Both the position numbers and the translations under genes were made by a program. This document shows positions 21,143-30,573 of a stretch of DNA of 64,000 bases, piece by piece; the stretch's first letter is position 1; every line of letters begins with the position of its first letter. The notes under the pieces are model-generated. The model had not been told where the DNA came from and made no database searches. It was given only the letters and a program-made list of their open reading frames with translations. The stretch is from Prochlorococcus sp. AG-409-J16 (lineage in GTDB: Bacteria; Cyanobacteriota; Cyanobacteriia; PCC-6307; Cyanobiaceae). Where the stretch lies: NCBI GenBank assembly GCA_003215655.1, contig QCKB01000002.1, forward strand, positions 62,001-126,000, written 5' to 3'.

Positions 21143-21601
21143 TTAGTAGCTCTGTACTTCTAAATTTATTTCAGCAGTGACCTCACTATGTAGCTTAACT
21201 TGAACTTTATATTTCCCTGTCCGATGTATTTCAGGGACAACAATATCTCTTCGGTCTATTTCTTTTTTTGTTGTCTCTTGTATAACTTCAGCTACATCAC
21301 CATTAGTAACGGTCCCGAACAGCACGCCATCTTCACCAATTTGTTTTTTGACGATAAATCTACCAATAGTTACTAAGGCAGTTTGGAAATCAATGGCTTC
21401 TTGTTTAAGTGCTGCTTCATGTTCTGCCTGTTTGGCCCGTCGATGAGCGACTTGCTTTAGAACTGCGGGTGTAACAGCTAATGCTTTCCCGTGAGGGAGT
21501 AAGAAATTTCTGGCATACCCAGGAGCCACTTCTACTAGGTCTCCATCTTTACCTAGGCTAAGGACGTCCTCATTGAGAACGACTTGTACACGCTTGGCCA
21601 T
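21143..21601 (-). CDS. rplI: Ribosomal protein bL9
   Basis: A 152-residue large-subunit protein of normal length. The N-terminal domain [36 protein letters not shown] is the L9 signature; a long connecting helix (residues about 48-72) leads to the C-terminal rRNA-binding domain. Upstream of dnaB, as in many bacteria. The desaturase gene ends 21 bases before its start codon. Confidence 0.97.
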   Translation of the reverse strand: MAKRVQVVLNEDVLSLGKDGDLVEVAPGYARNFLLPHGKALAVTPAVLKQVAHRRAKQAEHEAALKQEAIDFQTALVTIGRFIVKKQIGEDGVLFGTVTNGDVAEVIQETTKKEIDRRDIVVPEIHRTGKYKVQVKLHSEVTAEINLEVQSY

Positions 21602-21622
21602 GGCTATTAAAGGTTGAAGAAA

Positions 21623-22579
21623 TTAAGGATTTGGAGCGAGTTCACCATACGATGAAGCAGGAAGGCGTATTTTGTTTACCAACCCCAGGGCATTAAGTAT
21701 ACGTATGTGCTCCCAGGTTAAATCTAATTGGCCAGGTTGAAGGCCTTGCTTGGCTGATGATGGATATGCATGGTGATTGTTGTGCCACCCTTCTCCAAAA
21801 GTTAGAGCGGCTACCCATTTGTTATTCCGAGATTTGTCTCCGCTTTCAAAAGCAATTGTCCCCCAGCAATGAGTTGCTGAGTTGACAAGCCAAGTCACGT
21901 GATAAACCAATACAAGCCTTAAGGGTATTCCCCACAAAACCATTGACCAGCCTCCTGCTCCTGTTGCATTGCCAGTCCAAAAAAGTATTGCGGCTAAAGG
22001 GAGTTGAAGAAATAAAAAGTATTTGTTTAGCCAACGATAGTAAGGGTCTTTATGCAGGTCTCCACTAAGACGAGGGACTGCTTTCATTGCTGGGATTGGT
22101 TCGAACATCCACCCCATATGTGCCCACCAAAACCCTTTATTGCTGTCATGATGATCCGCTTCAGTGTCAGAAAAGATGTGGTGATGACGATGTAGCCCAA
22201 CCCAGTCAATTGGACCGTGTTGGCAGCTCAATGCTCCGCAGATAGCAAAGAAACGTTCAAGCCACTTAGGAACTTGAAATGCTCTATGGGATAGAAGTCG
22301 GTGATATCCGAGGGTCACTCCCAAGCAGGCAGTCAACCAATAAAGGAGCAGTAGGGCTGCAACACCTTGGGAGCTCCAGAATTTAGGGAGTAATGCAATT
22401 ATTGTTAATACGTGAATTGTGATCATGAATCCGATCGTTCCCCACCTTAGTTGTTCTTTTGGGGTGAATACTGATGAAGCACCAATCTTCCGCTGAAGCT
22501 TTGAAGAGCTCTCTAAAGCCTTGTTTTTTGCTATAGGCCTTTTCAGAGGAGCAGGCATAATGATTTCATTACCACTCAT
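21623..22579 (-). CDS. Fatty acyl desaturase (delta-9 type), copy 1
   Basis: A 318-residue membrane desaturase. The three histidine boxes are HRLLSH, HRHHH and HNNHH (in GEGWHNNHHAYPSSA), spaced as in acyl-lipid/acyl-CoA delta-9 desaturases, with four hydrophobic segments. It inserts a double bond in membrane fatty acids using ferredoxin and O2. The N terminus carries an extra 40-residue hydrophilic stretch. A paralogue lies 0.8 kb away with one divergent gene between. Confidence 0.93.
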   Translation of the reverse strand: MSGNEIIMPAPLKRPIAKNKALESSSKLQRKIGASSVFTPKEQLRWGTIGFMITIHVLTIIALLPKFWSSQGVAALLLLYWLTACLGVTLGYHRLLSHRAFQVPKWLERFFAICGALSCQHGPIDWVGLHRHHHIFSDTEADHHDSNKGFWWAHMGWMFEPIPAMKAVPRLSGDLHKDPYYRWLNKYFLFLQLPLAAILFWTGNATGAGGWSMVLWGIPLRLVLVYHVTWLVNSATHCWGTIAFESGDKSRNNKWVAALTFGEGWHNNHHAYPSSAKQGLQPGQLDLTWEHIRILNALGLVNKIRLPASSYGELAPNP

Positions 22580-22660
22580 TAATGATCCGCTTTCATTTTC
22601 AAGACCTTAGCCGATCATAATCCGGATCGGACTTCTAAATCTGATCTTTTAACTGATTTT

Positions 22661-23353
22661 GTGACTATAGGTTTCCGCGAAAACTTGGCAGACGGCCGTC
22701 GGGCGATGGCGCATTTGATCCATATTTGGCATCAAAGAAATGGCTGGTCCCACAAAGTGTTGCCAGCCTTAGTGCAATGTCTTGAGTTGGGTCGGCTTCA
22801 TAATTCTCAGATTTCAAATCTCCGTAATGGCAAATTAGCTTCACCCGGACCAGAAGTCTTTTTGTCATTGGCTCAAGCCAATGCAGTCCTTTATAAAGGA
22901 ATTGATCCAATCAAAGATTTCTTATCAGGGGTTCACCCTGAGTTATTAAAGGTGCTTAATGAATCTGCAATTGCATTGTTAGGTGACGATGGCTTGCCAA
23001 TAGGAGCGGGAACATTCTTGGAGATCTTTTTAGGATTAACTCCTTTACCATCAAGTTTTGATTGGTTTATAGAAGACCATGAGTCTTCTGCAATTAGTGC
23101 GGCTATTGCAGATTATTTATGTAATGGAACTTCTTGGAGGCATTGTCGTGACAAGGTGATGAAGGCTTATCCAATAAAAAATCTAGAGAGACGTGAAAGG
23201 TTCGCATCTGTTATGGCTGGTTTAAGCGATTACACGGCTGAAGAATTGGATGGTGAATTATTAGATCTATATGCAACATTTGTTGCTTTGGAAGGCGATA
23301 AGAAATTAACAATCGAAGCTTTTTTGGATGTTTTGAGAAGTAGATCTAAATAG
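22661..23353 (+). CDS. Hypothetical protein between the two desaturases
   Basis: A 230-residue soluble protein starting at GTG 22661. The segment RLHNSQISNLRNGKLASPGPEVFLSLAQANAVL resembles a helix-turn-helix of the Cro/XRE kind, in which a short recognition helix (SQISNLRNGK) is followed by a packing helix. The remainder has no motif I recognise. It is divergent from desaturase 1 and convergent with desaturase 2, so a regulatory link to membrane lipid genes is possible but unproven. Confidence 0.72.
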   Translation: MTIGFRENLADGRRAMAHLIHIWHQRNGWSHKVLPALVQCLELGRLHNSQISNLRNGKLASPGPEVFLSLAQANAVLYKGIDPIKDFLSGVHPELLKVLNESAIALLGDDGLPIGAGTFLEIFLGLTPLPSSFDWFIEDHESSAISAAIADYLCNGTSWRHCRDKVMKAYPIKNLERRERFASVMAGLSDYTAEELDGELLDLYATFVALEGDKKLTIEAFLDVLRSRSK

Positions 23354-23370
23354 AACAAAATAATTATTTC

Positions 23371-24288
23371 TTATTCAGATGAAGAAAAGTGAGCTTGGCG
23401 TACTTGCTTAGCTAGTCCGAGTCTTCTCAACAACTTTATGTGTTGCCAAGTGATATCGAATTCAAACCATCTCAATCCATGACGCGCACTTGAGGGATAT
23501 GCGTGGTGGTTGTTGTGCCAGCCTTCTCCGAAGGAAAGAATTGCAACCCACCAACAATTTCTAGATAGATCTGGGCAATCGAAGTTTCGATATCCAAAGG
23601 TATGTGTTGCTGAGTTAACAAGCCATGTGACGTGGTAAACCACTACTAATCGAAGTGGGATTGCCCATAGAACTAGTCCTAAACCTCCCCCATTGATTTG
23701 GTTGCTTTCTCCAAACCAATAAAGACTCAGTCCTAATGGTATTTGAAGCAGTAAAAACCAGTGATCTAGCCATCTAAAGAAAGGGTCAGCAAGTAAATCA
23801 CCTGCCAATTTGTCACTATGCTCAAGCGCTGGTATTTCATGCAGCATCCAGTCGCTATGGCTCCACCAGAAGCCTCTTCCAGCATCATGATGGTCGTTTG
23901 ATTGGTCAGAAAACTTATGGTGATGGCGATGGAGTGCTACCCATTCGATAGGTCCGCTTTGACATGCCAAAGTCCCCATAACTACAAGTACTTTCTCAAC
24001 CCATTTGGGGGTTACGAAGCTTCTATGAGCAACAAGCCTATGTAGTCCTAGAGTTACACCAAGAACAGTGGTCCAATAGAGAGCAGCAAATGCAAGGACA
24101 CCTTGCCAGCTCCAAAATCGAGGTAATAAGGCAAAACTAGCTCCTATATGCATCACCAACATGAAAGCGGTAGTGCCGAATTTGTATCTCCTTTGGGAAG
24201 CAGGGAGACGCTCTCTAGGTGCGACTATTCCTGCTCGGAGTCGAAGATCTCGGGAGGTGGATTGAGTGGCCGAAAGATTGGAAACCAA
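23371..24288 (-). CDS. Fatty acyl desaturase (delta-9 type), copy 2
   Basis: A 305-residue desaturase paralogous to the one at 21.6 kb. Histidine boxes are HRLVAH, HRHHH (ALHRHHHKFSD) and HNNHH. It differs in the N terminus and in loop sequences, so it is a diverged copy, not a recent duplicate. Both would act on membrane lipids; different chain positions or growth temperatures could explain keeping two. It is divergent from the PLP lyase gene at 24395. Confidence 0.93.
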   Translation of the reverse strand: MVSNLSATQSTSRDLRLRAGIVAPRERLPASQRRYKFGTTAFMLVMHIGASFALLPRFWSWQGVLAFAALYWTTVLGVTLGLHRLVAHRSFVTPKWVEKVLVVMGTLACQSGPIEWVALHRHHHKFSDQSNDHHDAGRGFWWSHSDWMLHEIPALEHSDKLAGDLLADPFFRWLDHWFLLLQIPLGLSLYWFGESNQINGGGLGLVLWAIPLRLVVVYHVTWLVNSATHTFGYRNFDCPDLSRNCWWVAILSFGEGWHNNHHAYPSSARHGLRWFEFDITWQHIKLLRRLGLAKQVRQAHFSSSE

Positions 24289-24394
24289 AATTTACTCCTT
24301 TGATTGCGAATGTCGCTCGTTCAGGATGTCAGGTGATGGTATAGCCCAGATGATCGAAATCTAAAAGAACTGTAAACCTCGAATTGGACTTTTT

Positions 24395-25696
24395 GTGCAA
24401 AAACTTGATTCAGATGGCCATGCTAATGATCTAGTTGAAGAATGGGCTAGGGCTCATGTTGAAGGTATCTATGAGAAGCTGAAGAGTTGCTCCAGTAAGC
24501 ATATAGCTGGTGTAACTCCACGTTTAGAAAAAGTTTTGCGTGCTTTTTCTAAAGAAAATCTTGGCACTCAGCATTTTTCGTCTGTTACTGGTTATGGCCA
24601 TAGTGATCAATCAAGAGAGGCTATAGATCGAGTTTTTGCAAGAGTTCTCAATGTTGAGAAAGCTGCCGTAAGGATGCAGTTTGTTAGTGGAACACATGCA
24701 ATTTCTGCAGCGTTGTTTGGCGTATTGCGACCCGGTGATGCCCTCTTATCAATCACTGGGAGACCTTATGAAACCTTGCAAGAAGTAATTGGGCTAAGGG
24801 GATCAAGGCAAGGATCTCTTAAAGAATTTGGCATTGATTATGAAGAATTGTCTCTCACGGAAGAAGGAGACGTTGATTTTTTAACGCTTGAAAAAGCTTT
24901 GTCTCTTCCAAGAAGAATGATTTTCATTCAACGTAGTTGTGGCTATAGCTGGCGCAGATCTCTTTCTATTGAATCAATTGGTCAGGTTTGTGCGTTGATT
25001 CATAGTCGTCAGCCCAAATGTGTGTGTTTTGTAGATAATTGCTATGGAGAATTTGTTGAAGAAAGGGAACCTTGTGAGGTCGGAGCAGACTTAATAGCAG
25101 GATCTTTAATAAAGAATTTGGGGGGAACTATTGCGCCAACTGGTGGATATGTTGCCGGTAGGGCTGACTTGGTTGAGCAGGCCTGCTGTCGTTTAACTGC
25201 ACCTGGAATAGGTAGTTATGGAGGAACAGGGTTTGATCTCAATCGTCTTGTATTACAGGGCTTATTCTTGGCCCCTCAGATGGTTTCTGAGGCTTTGATC
25301 GGAGCAGATCTTATCGCAGGGGTTTTTGATTCTCTTGGTTACGAGGTGAAGCCACTTCCAGCTGAAAAGCGGTCTGATTTAATCCAAGCCATTTGCTTAA
25401 GAGATCCGAAGTTATTAAAGATAGTTTGCAAGGCATTTCAAAAGAGTTCTCCTATTGGCTCGTATTTAGAACCTGTTTCTGCACAAATGCCAGGTTATGA
25501 ATCTGAGCTAATCATGTCTGGAGGAACATTTATTGATGGTAGTACTAGTGAATTTTCTGCAGATGGGCCTCTAAAGCCCCCTTTTATCTTGTTTGTTCAG
25601 GGAGGAACACATCATTCACATATCAAAATCGCCTTAATAAGAGCATTAGTTGATTTAGTTAAAGCAAATTTGTTGGATATCCCCCAAACTGGTTAA
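24395..25696 (+). CDS. Methionine gamma-lyase family / aluminium-resistance-type PLP enzyme
   Basis: A 433-residue PLP enzyme of the group often annotated as aluminium resistance protein (YnbB-like, Cys/Met-metabolism fold). It shows FVSGTHAISAALFGVLRPGD near residues 94-113, YEELSL, then VFVDNCYGEFVE and the PLP lysine in GSLIKNLGGTIAPTGGY near 240-256. The family's actual reaction is poorly defined. GTG start. It is immediately upstream of gcvH (19 bases to the ATG) and shares its strand, so it likely forms an operon with gcvH-gcvP. Confidence 0.85.
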   Translation: MQKLDSDGHANDLVEEWARAHVEGIYEKLKSCSSKHIAGVTPRLEKVLRAFSKENLGTQHFSSVTGYGHSDQSREAIDRVFARVLNVEKAAVRMQFVSGTHAISAALFGVLRPGDALLSITGRPYETLQEVIGLRGSRQGSLKEFGIDYEELSLTEEGDVDFLTLEKALSLPRRMIFIQRSCGYSWRRSLSIESIGQVCALIHSRQPKCVCFVDNCYGEFVEEREPCEVGADLIAGSLIKNLGGTIAPTGGYVAGRADLVEQACCRLTAPGIGSYGGTGFDLNRLVLQGLFLAPQMVSEALIGADLIAGVFDSLGYEVKPLPAEKRSDLIQAICLRDPKLLKIVCKAFQKSSPIGSYLEPVSAQMPGYESELIMSGGTFIDGSTSEFSADGPLKPPFILFVQGGTHHSHIKIALIRALVDLVKANLLDIPQTG

Positions 25697-25715
25697 AAAG
25701 AGTTGACCCAGTTTG

Positions 25716-26105
25716 ATGGTCTTTAATTTTCCAGAAAACTTCCGCTTCGCTGATAGCCATGAATATGCCTGCTTGGAGAATGGGCTTATTCGGGTAGGCA
25801 TTAGTGCCTTTGCCGTAGATCAGCTAGGCGATATTGTTTTTGTTGAACTCCCAGATGAAGGAGCGTCTTTAAATCGAGGGAAGAGCTTTGGTTCAGTTGA
25901 ATCTGTTAAAGCTGTCGAAGAGATGTATTCGCCTATTTCTGGCGAGGTGGTGAAAAGAAATGAGTCGGTTCTTAATAATCCTGAGGAATTGCAGAATGAT
26001 CCTCATGGAGAGGGGTGGTTAATGATCCTGCGTCCATCAGATTTGTCTCAGCTTGACGAGTTAATGGATGCTGATGCGTATGCAAGCAAAATTGCAGCCG
26101 CATAA
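25716..26105 (+). CDS. gcvH: Glycine cleavage system H protein
   Basis: A 129-residue lipoyl carrier from the ATG at 25716 (a TTG three bases earlier is also possible). It shuttles the aminomethyl intermediate between GcvP, GcvT and the lipoamide dehydrogenase. The lipoyl-lysine motif is GSVESVKAVEEMYSP with the lysine near residue 66, and the FVELPDEG strand is typical. The C terminus ends in alanines. It lies 71 bases before gcvP. Confidence 0.97.
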   Translation: MVFNFPENFRFADSHEYACLENGLIRVGISAFAVDQLGDIVFVELPDEGASLNRGKSFGSVESVKAVEEMYSPISGEVVKRNESVLNNPEELQNDPHGEGWLMILRPSDLSQLDELMDADAYASKIAAA

Positions 26106-26176
26106 AGTTCGATTCTTTGTTGTTAAGCAGACAAATGCCCCAGGCTTTTTATAACCTGCTTTGAAATACTGATTCT

Positions 26177-29101
26177 TTGACCATTTTGCTTGAACAGGAG
26201 CCTACAGACGATGCAAGCATTGAGTCTTTGCCTTTTTTAAAACGGCATATAGGGCCCAGTGATGAAGACCAAATGACTATGCTTTTAGGCCTTTCTCAGA
26301 AAGAGCTAGAAGTTTTTGTAGAAGAAGTTGTTCCTAAAGAAATTCTAGATGCGAAATGTGTAGAGGGCGTTTTACCTGAAGGGTGTTCTGAATTTCAATC
26401 TTTACAAGAGTTGAGGGATATTGCAAATCAAAATAAGGTTTTTAGATCTCTAATTGGTCTTGGATATTTCGGCACATTTACTCCTTCTTTGATTCAACGC
26501 CATGTCTTGGAAAACCCTGCTTGGTATACGGCATATACCCCTTATCAGGCTGAGATATCTCAAGGTCGACTAGAAGCTCTCTTCAATTTTCAAACATTTA
26601 TAAGTGAATTGTGTGGATTACCGGTTGCTAATGCTTCCTTACTTGATGAAGCTACAGCTGCAGCTGAGGCTATGGCACTTAGTCTTTCTGTATGTAAGCG
26701 ACATGAAGCTAAAACCTTTCTGGTTGATGAAGATGTATATCCACAAACTCTTGCGGTTTTATCAACAAGGGCTGAGCCACTTGGTATCGAAATTGAAATA
26801 GCTCCTTATAACAAATTTGTTTTTGGATCAAATGTATTTGGTTGCTTTATACAACTACCAAGTTCGAGTGGTTTGATTTTTGATGTAAGTCAGTTAGTTG
26901 CTAGAGCCCATCAGGAAGACTCACTTGTAACTGTTGCTATTGATCCTTTGGCGCAAGTGTTATTGCAGCCAATTGGCTCACTCGGAGTTGATATTGCAGT
27001 TGGTAGTGCACAAAGGTTGGGAGTACCAATTGGCTTTGGCGGACCACATGCAGCTTTTTTTGCTACACATGATCGCTTTAAAAGGCAAATACCAGGTCGT
27101 TTGGTAGGTCAGTCAATTGACCTTGAAGGTCAACCTGCTTTGCGATTGGCATTGCAAACTAGGGAGCAACATATTCGTAGAGAGAAGGCCACAAGCAATA
27201 TTTGCACTGCGCAAGTTTTACTTGCAGTGATGTCGTCTTTTTATGTAGTTCATCATGGACCTGAAGGCCTGGAAGTGATTGCTCGTCGTATAGCCAGTTT
27301 CCGTTTGAGGCTAGAGAAAGGATTGATTCAATTGGGCTATTCAGTCAAGTTGATGCCTCGTTTTGACACAGTAGAAGTTTTATCCAGTAATGCCCCAGAA
27401 GTTCATAGGTTGGCAAGTTTGGCAGGGTTTAATTTGCGTGTTTTACCATTAGGTGCATCTATAGATAATGCTATAGGTTTTGGGGTTACTTTTGATGAAT
27501 TAAGTACGAATAAAGAGTTGCAAATTCTTTTAGATATCTTTGCTAAAGCTGTAGGTAAGTCTCATCAATTTTCTAACAATATGCTTGATCAAGAATGGGA
27601 TGGTATACCTCTCAGGACAACACCTTGGCTTAAGCAAAATGTCTTTCATCTTTATAGATCTGAAACGGAGTTGCTTAGATATATTCAGAATTTGGTCAGT
27701 AAAGATTTTTCTTTGGTCCATGGGATGATTCCTTTAGGCAGTTGCACGATGAAGCTCAATGCAACTTCAGAGTTGTTGCCGATAAGTTGGAGGAAATTTT
27801 CTGCCATACATCCTTTTGCGCCGATTAACCAAGTTGAAGGTTATATCAAACTTTTTCATGATCTTGAAAAGTGGCTAGCTGCTCTTACCGGCTTTTCAGC
27901 TGTATCACTGCAGCCGAATGCTGGTTCACAAGGTGAATTTGCAGGCTTATTAGTTATTCGTGCATGGCATGAATCCCGAGGTGAGAAAGAAAGGGATATT
28001 TGCCTTATTCCTTCAAGTGCTCATGGCACTAATCCGGCCAGTTCTGTTATGGCAGGGTTCAAAGTGGTTTCTGTGGCTTGTGATAAGCATGGAAATATTG
28101 ATTTAGAGGATCTGGAAAATAAGGCAAAAAAATATACCTTAAATCTAGGTGCCATTATGGTTACCTATCCCTCTACGCATGGAGTTTTTGAGCCAAAGAT
28201 ACGTGAGATCTGTGATTTGGCTCATAAGTATGGCGCTCAGGTTTATTTAGATGGAGCGAACCTCAATGCACAGATAGGACTTGCTAGACCTGGTGCTTAT
28301 GGTGCTGATGTTTGTCATTTAAATCTTCATAAGACATTTTGCATTCCTCATGGCGGAGGGGGGCCAGGGGTTGGTCCTATTGCTGTGGGTTCACATTTAG
28401 TGCAGTTTTTACCAGGGCATCCATTGGCTACTTGTGGGGGTCACAAATCAATTGGTGCAGTATCTGCAGCTCCTTGGGGAAGTGCAGGCATCTTGCCAAT
28501 TAGTTGGATGTATTTACGAATGATGGGTTCTAGAGGATTAAGGAAAGCAAGTTCAGTGGCTTTGCTTTCAGCTAATTACATTGCTGAGAGATTGCATCCG
28601 TTTTATCCGGTCTTGTACCGCGGATTGAATGGAAGAGTGGCTCATGAATGCATTTTAGATTTGAGAGATCTGAAGCGCACTGCAGGAGTTGATGTAGAGG
28701 ATATTGCTAAACGATTAATGGATTATGGCTTTCATGCTCCAACTATTAATTGGCCTGTTTCCGGTACGTTGATGGTTGAACCTACTGAAAGCGAGAGTTT
28801 GATTGAGTTGATGCGTTTTTGTGATGCAATGATTGCGATAAGGCAAGAAATCGCTGCTATTGAATCTGGTCTGAGTGATCGAGAAAAAAATCCTTTGCGT
28901 TGTGCGCCTCATACTTTGGCTGCTTTAACTGCGGATGAGTGGGATCGACCATATACACGTCGAGAAGCGGCTTATCCATTGGCTGGACAGAAAAAAAATA
29001 AGATTTGGCCTGCGGTTGCTCGTATTCAGAATGCTTTTGGAGATCGCAATTTGGTTTGTACTTGCCCTGCTGTTGAAGACTTCGAAAAGGGTGAGATTTA
29101 A
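26177..29101 (+). CDS. gcvP: Glycine dehydrogenase (decarboxylating), P protein
   Basis: A 974-residue single-chain P protein, homodimeric in other bacteria. It decarboxylates glycine and passes the remaining aminomethyl group to GcvH. The N-terminal half begins with [13 protein letters not shown]; the PLP lysine is in the [22 protein letters not shown] region near 714-735 in the C-terminal half. TTG start. Photorespiratory glycine is the likely main substrate in this organism, by analogy with cyanobacteria. Confidence 0.97.
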   Translation: MTILLEQEPTDDASIESLPFLKRHIGPSDEDQMTMLLGLSQKELEVFVEEVVPKEILDAKCVEGVLPEGCSEFQSLQELRDIANQNKVFRSLIGLGYFGTFTPSLIQRHVLENPAWYTAYTPYQAEISQGRLEALFNFQTFISELCGLPVANASLLDEATAAAEAMALSLSVCKRHEAKTFLVDEDVYPQTLAVLSTRAEPLGIEIEIAPYNKFVFGSNVFGCFIQLPSSSGLIFDVSQLVARAHQEDSLVTVAIDPLAQVLLQPIGSLGVDIAVGSAQRLGVPIGFGGPHAAFFATHDRFKRQIPGRLVGQSIDLEGQPALRLALQTREQHIRREKATSNICTAQVLLAVMSSFYVVHHGPEGLEVIARRIASFRLRLEKGLIQLGYSVKLMPRFDTVEVLSSNAPEVHRLASLAGFNLRVLPLGASIDNAIGFGVTFDELSTNKELQILLDIFAKAVGKSHQFSNNMLDQEWDGIPLRTTPWLKQNVFHLYRSETELLRYIQNLVSKDFSLVHGMIPLGSCTMKLNATSELLPISWRKFSAIHPFAPINQVEGYIKLFHDLEKWLAALTGFSAVSLQPNAGSQGEFAGLLVIRAWHESRGEKERDICLIPSSAHGTNPASSVMAGFKVVSVACDKHGNIDLEDLENKAKKYTLNLGAIMVTYPSTHGVFEPKIREICDLAHKYGAQVYLDGANLNAQIGLARPGAYGADVCHLNLHKTFCIPHGGGGPGVGPIAVGSHLVQFLPGHPLATCGGHKSIGAVSAAPWGSAGILPISWMYLRMMGSRGLRKASSVALLSANYIAERLHPFYPVLYRGLNGRVAHECILDLRDLKRTAGVDVEDIAKRLMDYGFHAPTINWPVSGTLMVEPTESESLIELMRFCDAMIAIRQEIAAIESGLSDREKNPLRCAPHTLAALTADEWDRPYTRREAAYPLAGQKKNKIWPAVARIQNAFGDRNLVCTCPAVEDFEKGEI

Positions 29102-29236
29102 CTCTCTTGACTAGCTTTAATGGCGTTGACGAGTTAAATTTTCACAGAAATCTAAAATTTTACCTTTGATTTCATCCTGCTACCCATTCTTTTAACCACA
29201 ATGGGCCGCAGTTGCACCAATCGCTGGGGGGACAGC

Positions 29237-29497
29237 ATGGATAGCGACAAGTCAATTAAGAAATCGGGCCAACTTTTGGAAGTAAATGAGCTGACATTGC
29301 CTTTACTACCAAATGGTTTGGAGGCTTCTTTTAGTAATGGCCAAACATTTTCGGTTGATGGAACCAACGTTGTTCGTGTTCCATTTGGTATTCGACAGCC
29401 CCGTAGAAAACGCCCTGAGCGTCCAGAAAGATGGGCTACTTTAGTTTTGCCTTTGCAGCCCGTTGATAATCCGACTCCGCCACCGCAAGCAGCCTGA
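29237..29497 (+). CDS. Small hypothetical protein, Pro-rich C terminus
   Basis: An 86-residue protein if started at the ATG at 29237 (MDSDKSIKKS); a longer frame from 29201 would add 12 residues of unlikely look. It has two short beta-like segments and a Pro/Arg-rich tail (RQPRRKRPERPERW, ending TPPPQA). No cysteines, no membrane segment. I do not recognise a function. Confidence 0.6.
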   Translation: MDSDKSIKKSGQLLEVNELTLPLLPNGLEASFSNGQTFSVDGTNVVRVPFGIRQPRRKRPERPERWATLVLPLQPVDNPTPPPQAA

Positions 29498-29501
29498 TTA
29501 T

Positions 29502-29714
29502 TTATGCGGCATTTTGAAAATGTTCTTCAGAAGATAAACGATGATCCAAAATAGCTTTCACTTCATCTAAAGAGCACCTAGGAGTCCTAAAGGGTAGTAG
29601 AAACATTGGACTTCGTTCGGGACGCACTAACCAAGTTAGATTTGATTGTGGAAGGAGGACAAAACCTCTGTAGCGAAATACAGATTTGTAGGAAGAAGAA
29701 GTTCTCATCTTCAC
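29502..29714 (-). CDS. Small hypothetical protein (RGFVLLPQSNLTWLVRPERSP type)
   Basis: A 70-residue protein. The core (YRGFVLLPQSNLTWLVRPER and FRTPRCSLDEVKAILDHRL) has the look of a conserved marine-cyanobacterial small protein: alternating strands then a single helix, with dense Arg/Pro residues that are unlikely in a chance frame in AT-rich DNA. It is convergent with the small gene at 29237. The biological role is unknown. Confidence 0.65.
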   Translation of the reverse strand: MKMRTSSSYKSVFRYRGFVLLPQSNLTWLVRPERSPMFLLPFRTPRCSLDEVKAILDHRLSSEEHFQNAA

Positions 29715-30004
29715 TTTTACTTGGTCAAAATGACCCAGAATTTATATACACAATATATAGCGTTACTAGTTATTTTTTCAAGATCACGAAATCCACATTG
29801 TTTGGCTTGGATTAATTCAGGAATATTCTGAAAGACTAATGATATCTAGTTTAGCTACGCATAATTTGCTCTAAAATTTTATTTTTTATTTTTTTGGACC
29901 CTATATGACTAGGCAACATATGGTGTTTTGGTTTTTGTGAAGAGGTTAGTATCGCTTGATAGAGAGGATTACCTTTGCTTTTCTGGGTTTAAAAGATTTG
30001 ATCT

Positions 30005-30538
30005 TTATAGGACTAATGGTTTCATTTGAATGAGGCGCTCTAATAAATCTTGAATTGATTCATCTTTGGCTGGCTTTTGGAAATTACTCATTAGTTGACG
30101 ACCTACAACTTGGGCTCCTAAGTGACTTAGTTGAATGCGAAGTGATAAGAGGACCTCCATCCCACCTCCTCCAGAGAAACTGGCTATTGCTATAGGTCTT
30201 CCGTTGAATAAGTCTCGGAAGTCCTCTCCCAAAACTGATAGCCACGCAATTGCACTGGTTAAGACAGGAGGAATTGAGCCATTGTATTCAGGAGCACAGA
30301 TTACCCATCGTGGAGAAGAGGCCATCTTTTCCATAAGGGTTTTGGTTAAGGGTGGAATTCCCGATTCATTATGTGATCTCGGGTTATACAAAGGTAGATC
30401 CAGATCAGTTAGATCAAGAACTTCCGGGTTTGCACCTAGCTCCTTACTAATTTGAGCAAAGCGTTGTGCAAGTTTTAGGTTTTCTCCATTGCTTGCAGTG
30501 ATTACAAGAAGAGCTTTGTCAGCTGTCATTTGATTCAT
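30005..30538 (-). CDS. NAD(P)H-dependent FMN reductase family protein
   Basis: A 177-residue flavodoxin-like reductase. The fold marks are LLVITASNGENLKLAQRFA (phosphate loop), LDLPLYNP, and PEYNGSIPPVLTSAIAWLS, the signature of the NADPH-dependent FMN reductase family. It would supply reduced flavin or reduce quinones or metals. It follows the two flavodiiron genes on the same strand, 36 bases away, so it may be their functional partner. Confidence 0.88.
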   Translation of the reverse strand: MNQMTADKALLVITASNGENLKLAQRFAQISKELGANPEVLDLTDLDLPLYNPRSHNESGIPPLTKTLMEKMASSPRWVICAPEYNGSIPPVLTSAIAWLSVLGEDFRDLFNGRPIAIASFSGGGGMEVLLSLRIQLSHLGAQVVGRQLMSNFQKPAKDESIQDLLERLIQMKPLVL

Positions 30539-30573
30539 AGGTAGGTCGTGTTGTGTTGAGCTATTAAAAAGTA

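Noticed and set aside
29715-30004. Coding potential or small RNA in the AT-rich gap
   Set aside because: Only very short frames; a hairpin at 29992-30006 overlaps the FMN reductase stop and has no T-run, so neither a gene nor a terminator is supported.
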